Shown: positions 1-8,500 of the stretch, piece by piece
Numbering within the stretch: the first letter of the stretch is position 1
Layout of the letters: each line of letters begins with the position of its first letter
Source of the DNA: an uncultured Porphyromonadaceae bacterium
GTDB taxonomy: Bacteria; Bacteroidota; Bacteroidia; Bacteroidales; Muribaculaceae
Direction of reading: 5' to 3'
DNA length: 9,364 nucleotides
Assembly (NCBI GenBank): GCA_937989585.1
Contig: CALKRW010000044.1
Span: forward strand, 1-9,364
Program-made: the position numbers and the translations under genes
Notes under the pieces: generated by a model
Told to the model about the DNA's origin: nothing
Databases searched by the model: none
The model's input: the letters and a program-made list of their open reading frames with translations, nothing else

Positions 1-257
1 TATTCACAGTTGAAATATATATAGGGATATTTTTTCCAGTCATACCAGGATTCATTGATTTTACACTGATTGATTAACTCGACCAGCGTATCCAAGACAC
101 GACAATTGGAAACTTTAGCATAATGAAGTTTTTTGGTGCTATAAGTCGTTTTTGATTTACCAGTTGTTTTATTCGTAGGTTTTGCGGCAAAACCAATCTG
201 CAAAAAGACCAACGCGAAAATGGCGAGTAATAATAATTTAATGCTTTTCCGGTTCAT
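1..257 (-). CDS. Exported protein of unknown family, N-terminal part (runs off the left edge)
   Basis: An ATG at 257-255 opens a frame that stays open to the window edge, giving 85 residues with no stop. Residues 1-24 form a clear signal peptide: basic start (MNRKSIK), hydrophobic core (LLLLAIFALVFLQIGF) and an AxA-like end (FAA), so the protein is predicted to leave the cytoplasm. The mature part starts with a Lys/Thr-rich stretch and continues with VLDTLVELINQCKINESWYD. I do not recognise the family. It starts only 16 bp after the stop of the 319-aa gene, has no promoter-like sequence between, and shares that gene's low GC, so it is very likely the fifth gene of the same operon. By position behind an RHS toxin it may be an immunity protein or an accessory of the toxin cassette; this is inference from context only. 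The start is well supported by the signal peptide. Confidence 0.72.
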   Translation of the reverse strand, partial: MNRKSIKLLLLAIFALVFLQIGFAAKPTNKTTGKSKTTYSTKKLHYAKVSNCRVLDTLVELINQCKINESWYDWKKYPYIYFNCE

Positions 258-273
258 AGTGGTGTTTATTTTA

Positions 274-1233
274 TTACCAATTTTCAGGGTAAAGATTCAT
301 TAAGGGTTCTAGAGAACTGTCGCCTTTAATATAATAGTCTTTTACGTTTTGAAGCCTGCTTTTCAGACTGTCGGGGGAATATGGTGGTAATATCAAACTA
401 TAAGTCTTTTTGTAATCGTTATATTTCAATCTGATTATATCTTCAAATTTTATGTTGACAATATCTACCATCTTTTTCTTACCTTTCATAAAGATTTCTT
501 GATTGAATAATAACTCTTTAGGTATAGAATCGGACAATAAGCCCAATGCCGGCATGTCTACAGGCATGTAGTCATAACTAGCCCTAGGACTTAGCGAGTT
601 ATCTATGTAATACTGGTTTATCCAACCATAACGACTATTACGGGAACTTTTTCTCAAATCATATATATTAATGGGGTCTACCTTACCATCGGACATGATA
701 TGCAAAAGCGATGAGGCGGGACCGGTTGTCGCATATATAAATTCCACATTAATAGCCTCGCCATATCTAAGAGCGATGCGTCCGTATTCTTCTAAATGGA
801 GCAGATTGATAATCTTGTCATTAAGATGTTGCAATATGACCGTTTCGTAACTTGGTAATATTATAGCGGCTTGGGCCGATAATACATATAAGTCACTCAC
901 CGATTCTGACGAAATATAGACATATTCTTCCGCATCGCCATCATGCGGAAAGTTTAATTTCTCGACCTCGTCAATTGTCATAAATTCATAATGTTCAAAA
1001 TCTCCCAATGAATCACATAAACGTTCCAAAAATCGTCCTGTAACATCTTGTTTGAAACGATATAGCGGAACAGTATTCACTTTTGTTTCTGGATAAAGTT
1101 CAGATATTGTGTTATTATATACTTTTTCAATACATGGCACATCTCGCACAACATCTTTTGCCATACACATATCCACTATAAGTCCTCTACAGAAAAATGC
1201 GACAAGAAAATAAACTATATATCTTTTTTTCAT
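274..1233 (-). CDS. Exported 319-aa protein of unknown family; candidate immunity or toxin-cassette protein
   Basis: Complete frame of 319 codons ending in TAA. Residues 1-25 look like a signal peptide (MKKR, then YIVYFLVAFFCRGLIV, possible cleavage after MCMA), so the product is predicted to be periplasmic or surface-located. The h-region is interrupted by Cys-Arg at 15-16, so an N-terminal membrane anchor is an alternative. There is no further obvious membrane segment. The mature part is a mixed-charge, probably globular chain with no motif I can name. It begins 52 bp after the stop of the JAB-tipped RHS gene and is followed after 16 bp by another exported protein. Its GC is low (37% by hand count at 301-360), like the toxin tip and unlike the RHS shell, which suggests that it travelled with the tip. 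In polymorphic-toxin loci the gene directly after the toxin usually encodes immunity, but 319 residues with a signal peptide is large for that. Immunity is therefore a hypothesis. Confidence 0.85.
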   Translation of the reverse strand: MKKRYIVYFLVAFFCRGLIVDMCMAKDVVRDVPCIEKVYNNTISELYPETKVNTVPLYRFKQDVTGRFLERLCDSLGDFEHYEFMTIDEVEKLNFPHDGDAEEYVYISSESVSDLYVLSAQAAIILPSYETVILQHLNDKIINLLHLEEYGRIALRYGEAINVEFIYATTGPASSLLHIMSDGKVDPINIYDLRKSSRNSRYGWINQYYIDNSLSPRASYDYMPVDMPALGLLSDSIPKELLFNQEIFMKGKKKMVDIVNIKFEDIIRLKYNDYKKTYSLILPPYSPDSLKSRLQNVKDYYIKGDSSLEPLMNLYPENW

Positions 1234-1285
1234 CTTAGAAATTTTTCATTCAATGTATGGTTAAAAATACTTCCAAATCACTTAT

Positions 1286-4200
1286 TTATGGTCGATGACT
1301 TTTTATTTCAATTTCAAGAAGATTAGAACCGGATGAATCATAATGTATATATTTATCTTTAGGGACAAAATAAATTTCTGTATATGGACAAATATCCAAT
1401 GCATTTAGTTGTTCTATTAATCCAATATCTGTTGGAGATGCATATGATGCTAAAGTATGTGAATGACAAAAATATGTCATTTCTCTTAATGAATCTAGAG
1501 TTTGTCCTTTCAAGATTACATCAATAGTATAGTCAAATGTCTCTTGATGTGTTGTTCCTAAATAATTATTATTGGGGATGTGAACTAAAGACCATTCAAC
1601 ATTGGTGTTTTGTGCTAAAAATTTAAAAAGATTTTTCGCTTTGTCATTATCTTTAATGTCATATAGAAATACAAAACAGGTTTTATTATCTTTTGTTCTT
1701 TTTTCTCTGGCTATTTCTTCAAGATTTCCTTTGTCAATCTTTAAATAATTTCCCTCTCTACCTATTAAAATATCAAAATTGTCTTCTGTTGGTCTAACCA
1801 AAGAAATATAACCTTCATTATTAACACTTAAAGTATCTCGTCCGTCGGGGTCGAGGATGTTTGCGGGGTTGGCGGCGCAGTGGCTCCAGGGGGAGTTGCC
1901 GGGGTAATCGCCGAAGAGGGGATCGATGGTGTGGAAGCGGGCAAGCAGTGGGTCGTGCATGCGCGCCGTGTTGTCGTAGATGTCGAATCCCTTGTGTCCT
2001 ATCCACTTGTTGCCGATGTGGAGTTTCTCGGTCACGGCGTCAATGTCGGTGGCGACTGACGCCGGCAGTTTATATGGGGTGCCCGACGGGTAATATCCCG
2101 TGGCCTGCACGAGATTGCCAGCGCCGTCGGTCACGGCGACAGTCGAGCCGAGCCTGTCGCGGACATAACGGTAGTATTCCCCGGCCTTTATGTCATAATG
2201 CCCTGTCGCGGTGTTGTAGACGCAGTCATTGTCATGCCACTCGAAGTTGCCCGCATATTTCCACATTGACGCGACACTCCTGTCCCGCTCCCTGCGTATC
2301 GTGTCACCGTTAGCGTTCACCTTCGTCACTATCTCTATCTTGCGGGTTGACATAATACGGTTGTATAGGGTTCCGTCAGAGAAATAGGTGGAGGCTACAT
2401 ACGAGCCGTCACCGGCCTTTATCCTGTCAGGAAGGTTGTCGAAGGGATGGTATGTGACCGAAACGATGTCGCGTGTCCCGTCACAGACAAGGCGTCCGTC
2501 GGCATCGTATTCGATGACGTAGTCGCCGTCACTGAAACTCGGCACCTCGTCAGGCCAGTATGGAGTCGAGGCGTCATGTACACCCGAGACCTTGCATCCG
2601 TCCATCTGCATCACGGCATCCTGGACAGCGTCACCCCGGTAGCGGCGTACAATCTCCGTGACGTCGGCGTTGCGGTTCGCGTCCATCTTCTCGTAGACCA
2701 TGCCGTTGTCGGCGCTCATGTCAAGGAAATGTCCGAAGCCGTCATAACTGTAAGTCTCGGTATGCGTGTAAGGATTGTCCTTGCCCCACGACAGGCGCGA
2801 GGCGTTGGCATGGATGTAACTTACCGCGGAATCAGACAGGGGCGAACCGGCGAACCATACCTCCTGGGAAAATACGGGCGATGTTATTCCGGTGAGATTG
2901 GAACGGATGTCATATCCGTATGATATCCCGGAGCCGGAACGGTCGGCGGAGAGTCTTCCCAGTTCGTCATAGGCGAGGTCCTGAACCGTTACCGGATCTT
3001 TCCCGTCGACAGTCAGAACGGAGGTAAGCGGACGTCCCTGCCTGTCATACGTGCTGCGTGTCAGGGCGACATGCCGCTCGGTGATGACGGACGCTTCCTG
3101 GATCTGTTCGTAAGTCTCCCTGTGCAGAACCACATTACCTGCAAAATCGTATTCGAACTCGTCGGTAAGCCTGAACAACTGAAGATAGAGGTCGCCGAAG
3201 TAGGAGCGTACCGGATTGCCCCGGTGGTCGTATCTCAACGCCTTGATGTAGGCTGTGCCGTTGAGGCCGGTCTTGGTCAGGATGCCTGTACAAAGGCCGT
3301 TCTGTGTGTAGTCATCGCCACCCTGCGTGAAGTTGGCCTTTTCCTTTTCGTGGACTCCCGCCAGAAAATCGTAATTGTCGTACATCCATGCGATATATGG
3401 CGTAAAGCCCGCCGGTCCCTGTTTATAGGGATAGCCCAGGCATGCCTCTATGTCGTTATAATTATAGTCGGGATCCACTACAAGCAGCGAGTCGCCGTAC
3501 TCAGCCTGCAGCATGACACGGCTTTTCCCCGGCAGAGTGATGACGCCCCTGATGGCAGGACGGAACTGGCTGTCGTATTTCGTCAAAGTCCATATACCGT
3601 CCTTCCTCTGGGTTTCGGTGGATTCGAGAATCACCCTGTTCAGCATGTCATAGACGTAATGGGTCTCTCCGCAACCGGGAGCGCGCGATGATACGCGACG
3701 GTGCTGGACATCATAGGCAAAGGCCTGGGCGTACATGTCGAGAAGACTGGCCGAAATCGTACCGGACGCAGGAAGTTGTGCCGAACCCTCGGGTGTTATC
3801 GCGTAACGCAGGTCGCCACGCTCATCATAGACAAAATATGTGTCCGAGTAGTTTCCGTCCGTGGCTACGGTCCGGTCCAGTATGGTCCTTCCCAACCGGT
3901 CCTGAAAGACCAGTCTTTCCTTTCCGTCCTCGTCAGTGGTACTAGTCACACGCAATGACTTCGGCGGGTAAAAGCCTTTGACTGATGGGCGGGAGTCAGG
4001 CGATGCCGCAAGCGAGAACTGCCTGCAGGCCTGTTTCCCGGAATCAGAGTTCGTGAACCATGCGCTGCCCTGATAATGCCCCCTCCATGACAGGCCAGGA
4101 CCCTTGACAGCCGTAACCCTGTTCATTCCGTTTTCCTCGTATTTGTACTCAGTGTATGGAATCTCGCCTGAGCCATAAAGGGATTCGGCGGCATTACTGT

Positions 4201-4501
4201 ACGCCCTCGTGGCATACATATCGATTTCGCCGGGAACAGGAAGCCATTTCCTGGCGACATTCCCGCGCGTATCGTAATCGGTCCTGAGCGAGACAGATGT
4301 TCCATTGCCCCCCATGGACTCGGTCACAACCGTCCGCTCACGTCCGAGACCGTCATAATATGCGGTGGCAACCCTTGCGTTGGCAGCGTTGCCCGTTGAG
4401 TCATTGTACCGGGTAGTCCTGATGTAATTCTGTGCAGAAGCCCCGCAGTCTGCCAGACACCCCGTCAGTAAGGCGATTATATATAATCCTTTGTGTTTCA
4501 T
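1286..4501 (-). CDS. RHS repeat protein with DUF6443-like N-terminus and C-terminal JAB-like metallopeptidase toxin tip
   Basis: Residues 1-23 are an export signal. It can be read as signal peptidase I (ASA before QN at 24-25) or as a lipoprotein signal, because LTGC at 12-15 fits a lipobox. Residues about 25-150 (NYIRTTRYNDS, YYDGLGRERTVV) resemble the DUF6443 region that starts many Bacteroidota RHS proteins. The middle holds degenerate YD repeats such as YDERGDLRYAITPEG, YDRQGRPLTS and YEYDADGRLV. The RHS-associated core spans about 775-887 (RYVRDRLGSTVAVTDGAGN, HDPLLARFHTIDP) and ends in an exact PxxxxDPxG motif at 879-887. Residues 890-1071 are the variable tip, with HSH at 1013-1015, Ser1022 and Asp1025 (JAMM-like), described separately. 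Known RHS proteins build a hollow YD-repeat shell around the toxin and cut it free at the core motif. The gene lies 2 bp after the T9SS-domain gene, implying coupled expression. The predicted role is a contact-dependent or secreted polymorphic toxin; the target is unknown. Confidence 0.93.
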   Translation of the reverse strand: MKHKGLYIIALLTGCLADCGASAQNYIRTTRYNDSTGNAANARVATAYYDGLGRERTVVTESMGGNGTSVSLRTDYDTRGNVARKWLPVPGEIDMYATRAYSNAAESLYGSGEIPYTEYKYEENGMNRVTAVKGPGLSWRGHYQGSAWFTNSDSGKQACRQFSLAASPDSRPSVKGFYPPKSLRVTSTTDEDGKERLVFQDRLGRTILDRTVATDGNYSDTYFVYDERGDLRYAITPEGSAQLPASGTISASLLDMYAQAFAYDVQHRRVSSRAPGCGETHYVYDMLNRVILESTETQRKDGIWTLTKYDSQFRPAIRGVITLPGKSRVMLQAEYGDSLLVVDPDYNYNDIEACLGYPYKQGPAGFTPYIAWMYDNYDFLAGVHEKEKANFTQGGDDYTQNGLCTGILTKTGLNGTAYIKALRYDHRGNPVRSYFGDLYLQLFRLTDEFEYDFAGNVVLHRETYEQIQEASVITERHVALTRSTYDRQGRPLTSVLTVDGKDPVTVQDLAYDELGRLSADRSGSGISYGYDIRSNLTGITSPVFSQEVWFAGSPLSDSAVSYIHANASRLSWGKDNPYTHTETYSYDGFGHFLDMSADNGMVYEKMDANRNADVTEIVRRYRGDAVQDAVMQMDGCKVSGVHDASTPYWPDEVPSFSDGDYVIEYDADGRLVCDGTRDIVSVTYHPFDNLPDRIKAGDGSYVASTYFSDGTLYNRIMSTRKIEIVTKVNANGDTIRRERDRSVASMWKYAGNFEWHDNDCVYNTATGHYDIKAGEYYRYVRDRLGSTVAVTDGAGNLVQATGYYPSGTPYKLPASVATDIDAVTEKLHIGNKWIGHKGFDIYDNTARMHDPLLARFHTIDPLFGDYPGNSPWSHCAANPANILDPDGRDTLSVNNEGYISLVRPTEDNFDILIGREGNYLKIDKGNLEEIAREKRTKDNKTCFVFLYDIKDNDKAKNLFKFLAQNTNVEWSLVHIPNNNYLGTTHQETFDYTIDVILKGQTLDSLREMTYFCHSHTLASYASPTDIGLIEQLNALDICPYTEIYFVPKDKYIHYDSSGSNLLEIEIKSHRP
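1289..1834 (-). other. Variable toxin tip: JAB-like (JAMM) metallopeptidase domain, residues 890-1071 of the RHS protein
   Basis: The 182 residues after DPDGRD form a separate domain. It shows CHSHTLASYASPTD at 1012-1025, which gives H-x-H (1013, 1015), Ser1022 and Asp1025 of a JAMM zinc site. A candidate catalytic Glu969 lies in NVEWSLVHI, followed by NYLGTTHQE. This order (Glu strand, LGTxH segment, HxH, S-x2-D) is what I know from the JAB-like toxin 1 group found at the ends of Bacteroidota RHS proteins; that match is from memory. JAMM enzymes cut isopeptide or peptide bonds, often of ubiquitin-like proteins, but the substrate here cannot be read from the sequence. The spacing HxH-x(6)-S-x2-D is one residue shorter than the usual x(7), and the Pro that often follows HxH is Thr. 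The domain is far more AT-rich than the shell before it. Confidence 0.75.
1841..1867 (-). other. RHS core PxxxxDPxG motif (predicted tip-release site)
   Basis: Residues 879-887 read PANILDPDG, an exact PxxxxDPxG match. In studied RHS and TcC proteins this motif closes the conserved core, and autoproteolysis next to it frees the C-terminal toxin inside the shell. Here it is followed by Arg-Asp. The change in base composition falls within about 10 bp of the motif, marking the boundary at which toxin tips are exchanged. Confidence 0.85.
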
Positions 4502-4503
4502 AA

Positions 4504-5583
4504 TCAGAGTTTCGTTATTTTGAAACTGTTGAATCCGTCATCCGTATCATAGCCGAAAACATAAACCCCGGGGGGACAGGCCGAAAGTGAGACGGAGAAA
4601 TTCCCGTCCGAGTCAAGGCGTCCCGCGGAATATACCCTTCCCGAAATATCGCAGAGTATGTATTCGGACAGCGCTTCCCGGTTTATTCCCGGAGACAGGC
4701 TTATCTCTTCGCTTGCAGGATTCCATTCAAAGTCCCCGAAGCGTCGGGAACCGGATGCCTGATTGCGCCTGCCCTCTTCAGTCCGAGACTTTTCTTTTGA
4801 ATCGGCCAGTATGTTCCTGACCAACTCGTTCATGGGATCATCCGTGATTTCATCCTCCTGTATGTCTGGAAAAGCAGCCTCCCAGCGCCTGACGCGGTCT
4901 ACCGTATCGTTCTCCATCGAGACAATATAATCGTCGGTATAGGTCAGTACGGGATAGCGATAGCCTCCGGCGTACCAGCGGGCATGTGTCCCGCAGTGTC
5001 TCGCTGTATCGGCCCCGGCATATATGAACATCTCATCAATGACTGTCTCGACATAATCCAGATTGCCGACAGTATCGGCATCGGGAGTGATTATCTGCCG
5101 CCCGCTCCGGCGTCGAATTATCTTTTTACCGGAAGACATAAACTCGCCAGTCCCGGAAATATTGCCCCGGGAGCATACGTCATGGGCCGTCACGGAATCA
5201 GGCGCACATGACTCATAGGGAATGCCGCCGGCATAGATCCTACTCTCGCCGGGTTGGGAATATCCGCTCTCGAAGAGCACACCTTCCCGGCTTACGAGAG
5301 ACGATGTCCTTTTTCCGTGGACTATCACCATGCAGGACAGGGAATCCTCGCGGGCTGGGCGATATACCCTGAAACGACTGCTGCCGGTAATGACGGCTCC
5401 GCTCAGATCGGTCAGCCGTTTATTCCTGTCGAATGACGGCACATTCCCGAGTTCCCTGACAGTCATCTCGTCCCCGATACGCGGATAATTCAGTTCGGGA
5501 GACAGTCCATGTGCGCTGTCATGCGTGATGACAAGCAGAATCACGGACTGGATAAGAAGTATTCTATTGATAATCCGTCGCAT
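4504..5583 (-). CDS. Exported protein with T9SS type A-like C-terminal sorting domain, between the two RHS genes
   Basis: Complete 359-aa protein. Residues 1-26 are a signal peptide (basic MRRIINR, then ILLIQSVILLVIT, possible cleavage near AHG). The mature part opens with LNYPRIGDEMTVREL at 31-45 and includes GGYRYPVLTYTDDYI at 206-220. Similar short proteins next to Bacteroidota RHS genes are familiar to me, but I cannot name the family. Residues about 285-359 look like a T9SS type A sorting domain: FEWNPASEEISL, YILCDISGRVYSAGRL, then PPGVYVFGYDTDDGFNSF and a terminal KITKL, matching the usual order (LYDxxGR, L-x-GxY, KxxK). It overlaps the end of the 1149-aa gene by 20 bp and stops 2 bp before the next RHS gene, so all three are probably translated together. 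The likely role is export or surface presentation of the RHS partners; this is inference. The domain is somewhat divergent, so another small beta-sandwich is possible. Confidence 0.88.
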   Translation of the reverse strand: MRRIINRILLIQSVILLVITHDSAHGLSPELNYPRIGDEMTVRELGNVPSFDRNKRLTDLSGAVITGSSRFRVYRPAREDSLSCMVIVHGKRTSSLVSREGVLFESGYSQPGESRIYAGGIPYESCAPDSVTAHDVCSRGNISGTGEFMSSGKKIIRRRSGRQIITPDADTVGNLDYVETVIDEMFIYAGADTARHCGTHARWYAGGYRYPVLTYTDDYIVSMENDTVDRVRRWEAAFPDIQEDEITDDPMNELVRNILADSKEKSRTEEGRRNQASGSRRFGDFEWNPASEEISLSPGINREALSEYILCDISGRVYSAGRLDSDGNFSVSLSACPPGVYVFGYDTDDGFNSFKITKL

Positions 5584-8500
5584 AATGATATTCGAATTTT
5601 GAGATCAGATAATTGTTATGGTCCCTTACGGATGTCAGGCGTCCCTGTTCGTCATAATCGTTTGTAGTGCGTATGCCACGTCCATCGGTGAAGGTAAGCA
5701 TTCCGTAGAACCAGTCATAACTTATTGATGAGATGGAATTTAGAGGATTCCTTTCTCTCAGCGATGCCGCGATTTCCGATATCCTGTTGTCATCGCAGAT
5801 GCTTCTGCCTGATATTTCGTTAATACTCAGTCCGGACTGCCGGGCGGAACTTACAAGGGACTCGTAATCCAGGCCGATAGCCTCTATCACCGGATAAAGC
5901 CCGTTATAGCCCCAGATATATGAGGCAAGAATCTTATCCTTATAGGATATTTCGATCAGGTTGCCGTTTTCATTATACCTGTAGGAAAATGTGGGGTTGC
6001 TGATAATGTTTTTCTGCGACCGGGTGGTTTCGGAATTGGTAGAAATCAGATCGTCGGGGGAACATGATTCAGCCAGGGTATATTTCCTTACCGGCAGACT
6101 TGTGGCGCTGTCGTATTCGGTCCGGCCTGCTGACACCACTGTATTGCCGTTGACGGTTACTTCTGTCTCGGGATAGGGAAGTCTGAACCGGACCTCGCCG
6201 GGACGGTCATACATGGGATAAGTATAATAGGTTGTCAGTTCCAGACCGCTGCTGTCTGTCTCTTTCGTGGATTTGACAAGATCATAATCCGGTTTGTCGG
6301 TATAGGCGTCATAGAAGTACTCGAAGATCTTGCTTGAACTTATTCCGTCCTCTTCGGTGACACGTACGCAACTGTCAGTCTTGTTGTATGGAATCAGGGA
6401 ATAGGTCCCTATGCCGTAATCATAACAGCCGTAGGTATTGCTTCCTGGAGCGCGCGTAAAGTCACAAACGACAAAGGCGTCTGTCGTAAGTAGGGGAACA
6501 TCCTCGGACTCGAGTATGTTGTATGAGTACTCGGTGGAATGCAGGGGCAAGGAGCAACCGATTATGCTGTGCTTCTCAAGACTGCCGCGTCTATGCGCCC
6601 TTGATGTGTACATGCGTGACCCGACAGGCTGATAAGGAAGAAATTCGGTATGGTTGTAGTCACCGTTGTCCCGGGACCTTGCGCTTGAATACGAATATGT
6701 CTCGCCCATGTAATTCAGATATGTGTCCGGCTCAAGTCTGTCCTCGCGGCCCATGCATACCATGACCTCAGGATATTCTATGTTCGAGAAGTTGGTTAGC
6801 GGAGAATTGGGGAACGCACTTTCTCCCATGCAGTAAACCTCTGTATCGGCATACCCCGGAACCTCTGGGTTAGGATAGACCATATAGTATTTATAGTCAT
6901 ACTTGGGAAGCATACGGACTGTTCCTGTCGTATATTTGGGATCGCGGGCGTGGTTGTAGTAATAGTACTTTCGCAGCGGCTCTTCAGTGTCATTGCCGGT
7001 CGAGGATTTTATACTCTTTATCCTTAGCCCGCACCAGTACTCGTATCCTGCGACCGATGGCTCAACGGATATCCTGTTTATATATATGTATCCTGCTATA
7101 CAGTCATGATATAGAAAATAGTTTTTAAGGAAATCCTCCTCACCGTCAATCGCGAGAGGATTTATGAGTTCGAAGTCATAGGACCCTGGGGAAAGGGTCA
7201 GTTTAATGGGTTGCCCATTTCCATTTTCCTCTATCGTCTCTTTATCAAGATAAAATATTTTCTCAATCGCATTTGTACTATGGTTGCGTATGACAACATG
7301 CGGAAAATATGGCGGATTCTTTTCTGAATAGAATTCCGGTTCATGACTGTCCTCGTATGACGTCTGATACAGGTTCGCCGGATTCATCAGGAAGTATTTT
7401 GTCAGGTCGATGGTTGCGTTCTGATTCGTGTTAATACGCCAGTCGGTCAACTTTAACTTTGAGTAACCTTTCTCGTAGCAGAATCTTAATGTGTCTGTTT
7501 TGACTTTTGTAATTTGCTGTGACTGATTCAGGTTGCCCGTATACTCCGCGGAATTAAGATAACTGAACGAGTTGCTTTCCCATTCGAATTCAGTATATCC
7601 ACCCGTAGGGTAGGAGATTTTGGTCAATACCAGCATCTGTGAATACTGTAAGGAGACATCCCTGTTCGCCCCACGGCCTACATGGCCATTACCCAGTATC
7701 GCAGAGGGTATAAGCGAGCCGCTCGCATTTGCATTGTTATATCCTCCAAAATCCTGACCATCCTGATATCTCTCATATCCGGAATCTAGATTATATTCAA
7801 ACCGATAAATGGTTTGAGTTCCTTCGCAAATAGAGGTGAGGAGTTCTCCGTCATAATTAAAGTAAAACACGCGGTGTTCTCCCGATGGCGACGATATTTC
7901 AACTGACTCTATCAAGGCTTCGGCATTGGAACTGCCTTCATGCAGATAATTGAATTTTACAACGATGCCGGATGCTTCGATGGATGTTAGAATCTGTGGA
8001 TGATAACTTACACTTGAAACAGAGTGGACATCTATGGAACTTAAACCCTGTGCTGTGGGATTTCCAAATAACTTTGATACGGAGTGTCCGTTATCATCAA
8101 TTAGTCTTCCCGGTCTACGCATGTAACTGAATCTAACCTTATTACCACACATGTCAGTGATTTTGTCCAGATGCCAGGCCGAGGCATAGTATATGCTGTC
8201 CTCCGACTGTTCCAGTTGCGGTGATCCTTGGCAATAATTGTATCTGGTACGTTCCTGAGTATGGAACTGATATTCCGTCCCCTTTTTGTCCTTTATCAAG
8301 AAGCCCCAGGCGTCACAGCCACCATCATTTATTTTTGTAATGCTGTAGTCTATTGGAACTCTTTTTATTATAACCGGATTATCCGAGGACAGGAAGATTT
8401 TGCCATTTTTATCCATGGCAAAAGTACCGGACAGGGACGGCCCTTTGAGATTATATAAATCGTTGGCAACATCAGTCCGGCCCTCATAATATCTTTTCCC

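Noticed and set aside
1234..1285. Possible separate promoter or terminator between the toxin and the 319-aa gene
   Set aside because: No TAnnTTTG with a spaced TTTG and no stable hairpin are visible in the 52 bp.
2447..3945. Several long open frames on the plus strand inside the RHS toxin gene, the longest at 3071-3691
   Set aside because: They lie opposite strongly supported RHS repeat codons, have no recognisable domains and arise from the GC-rich codon pattern of the shell.
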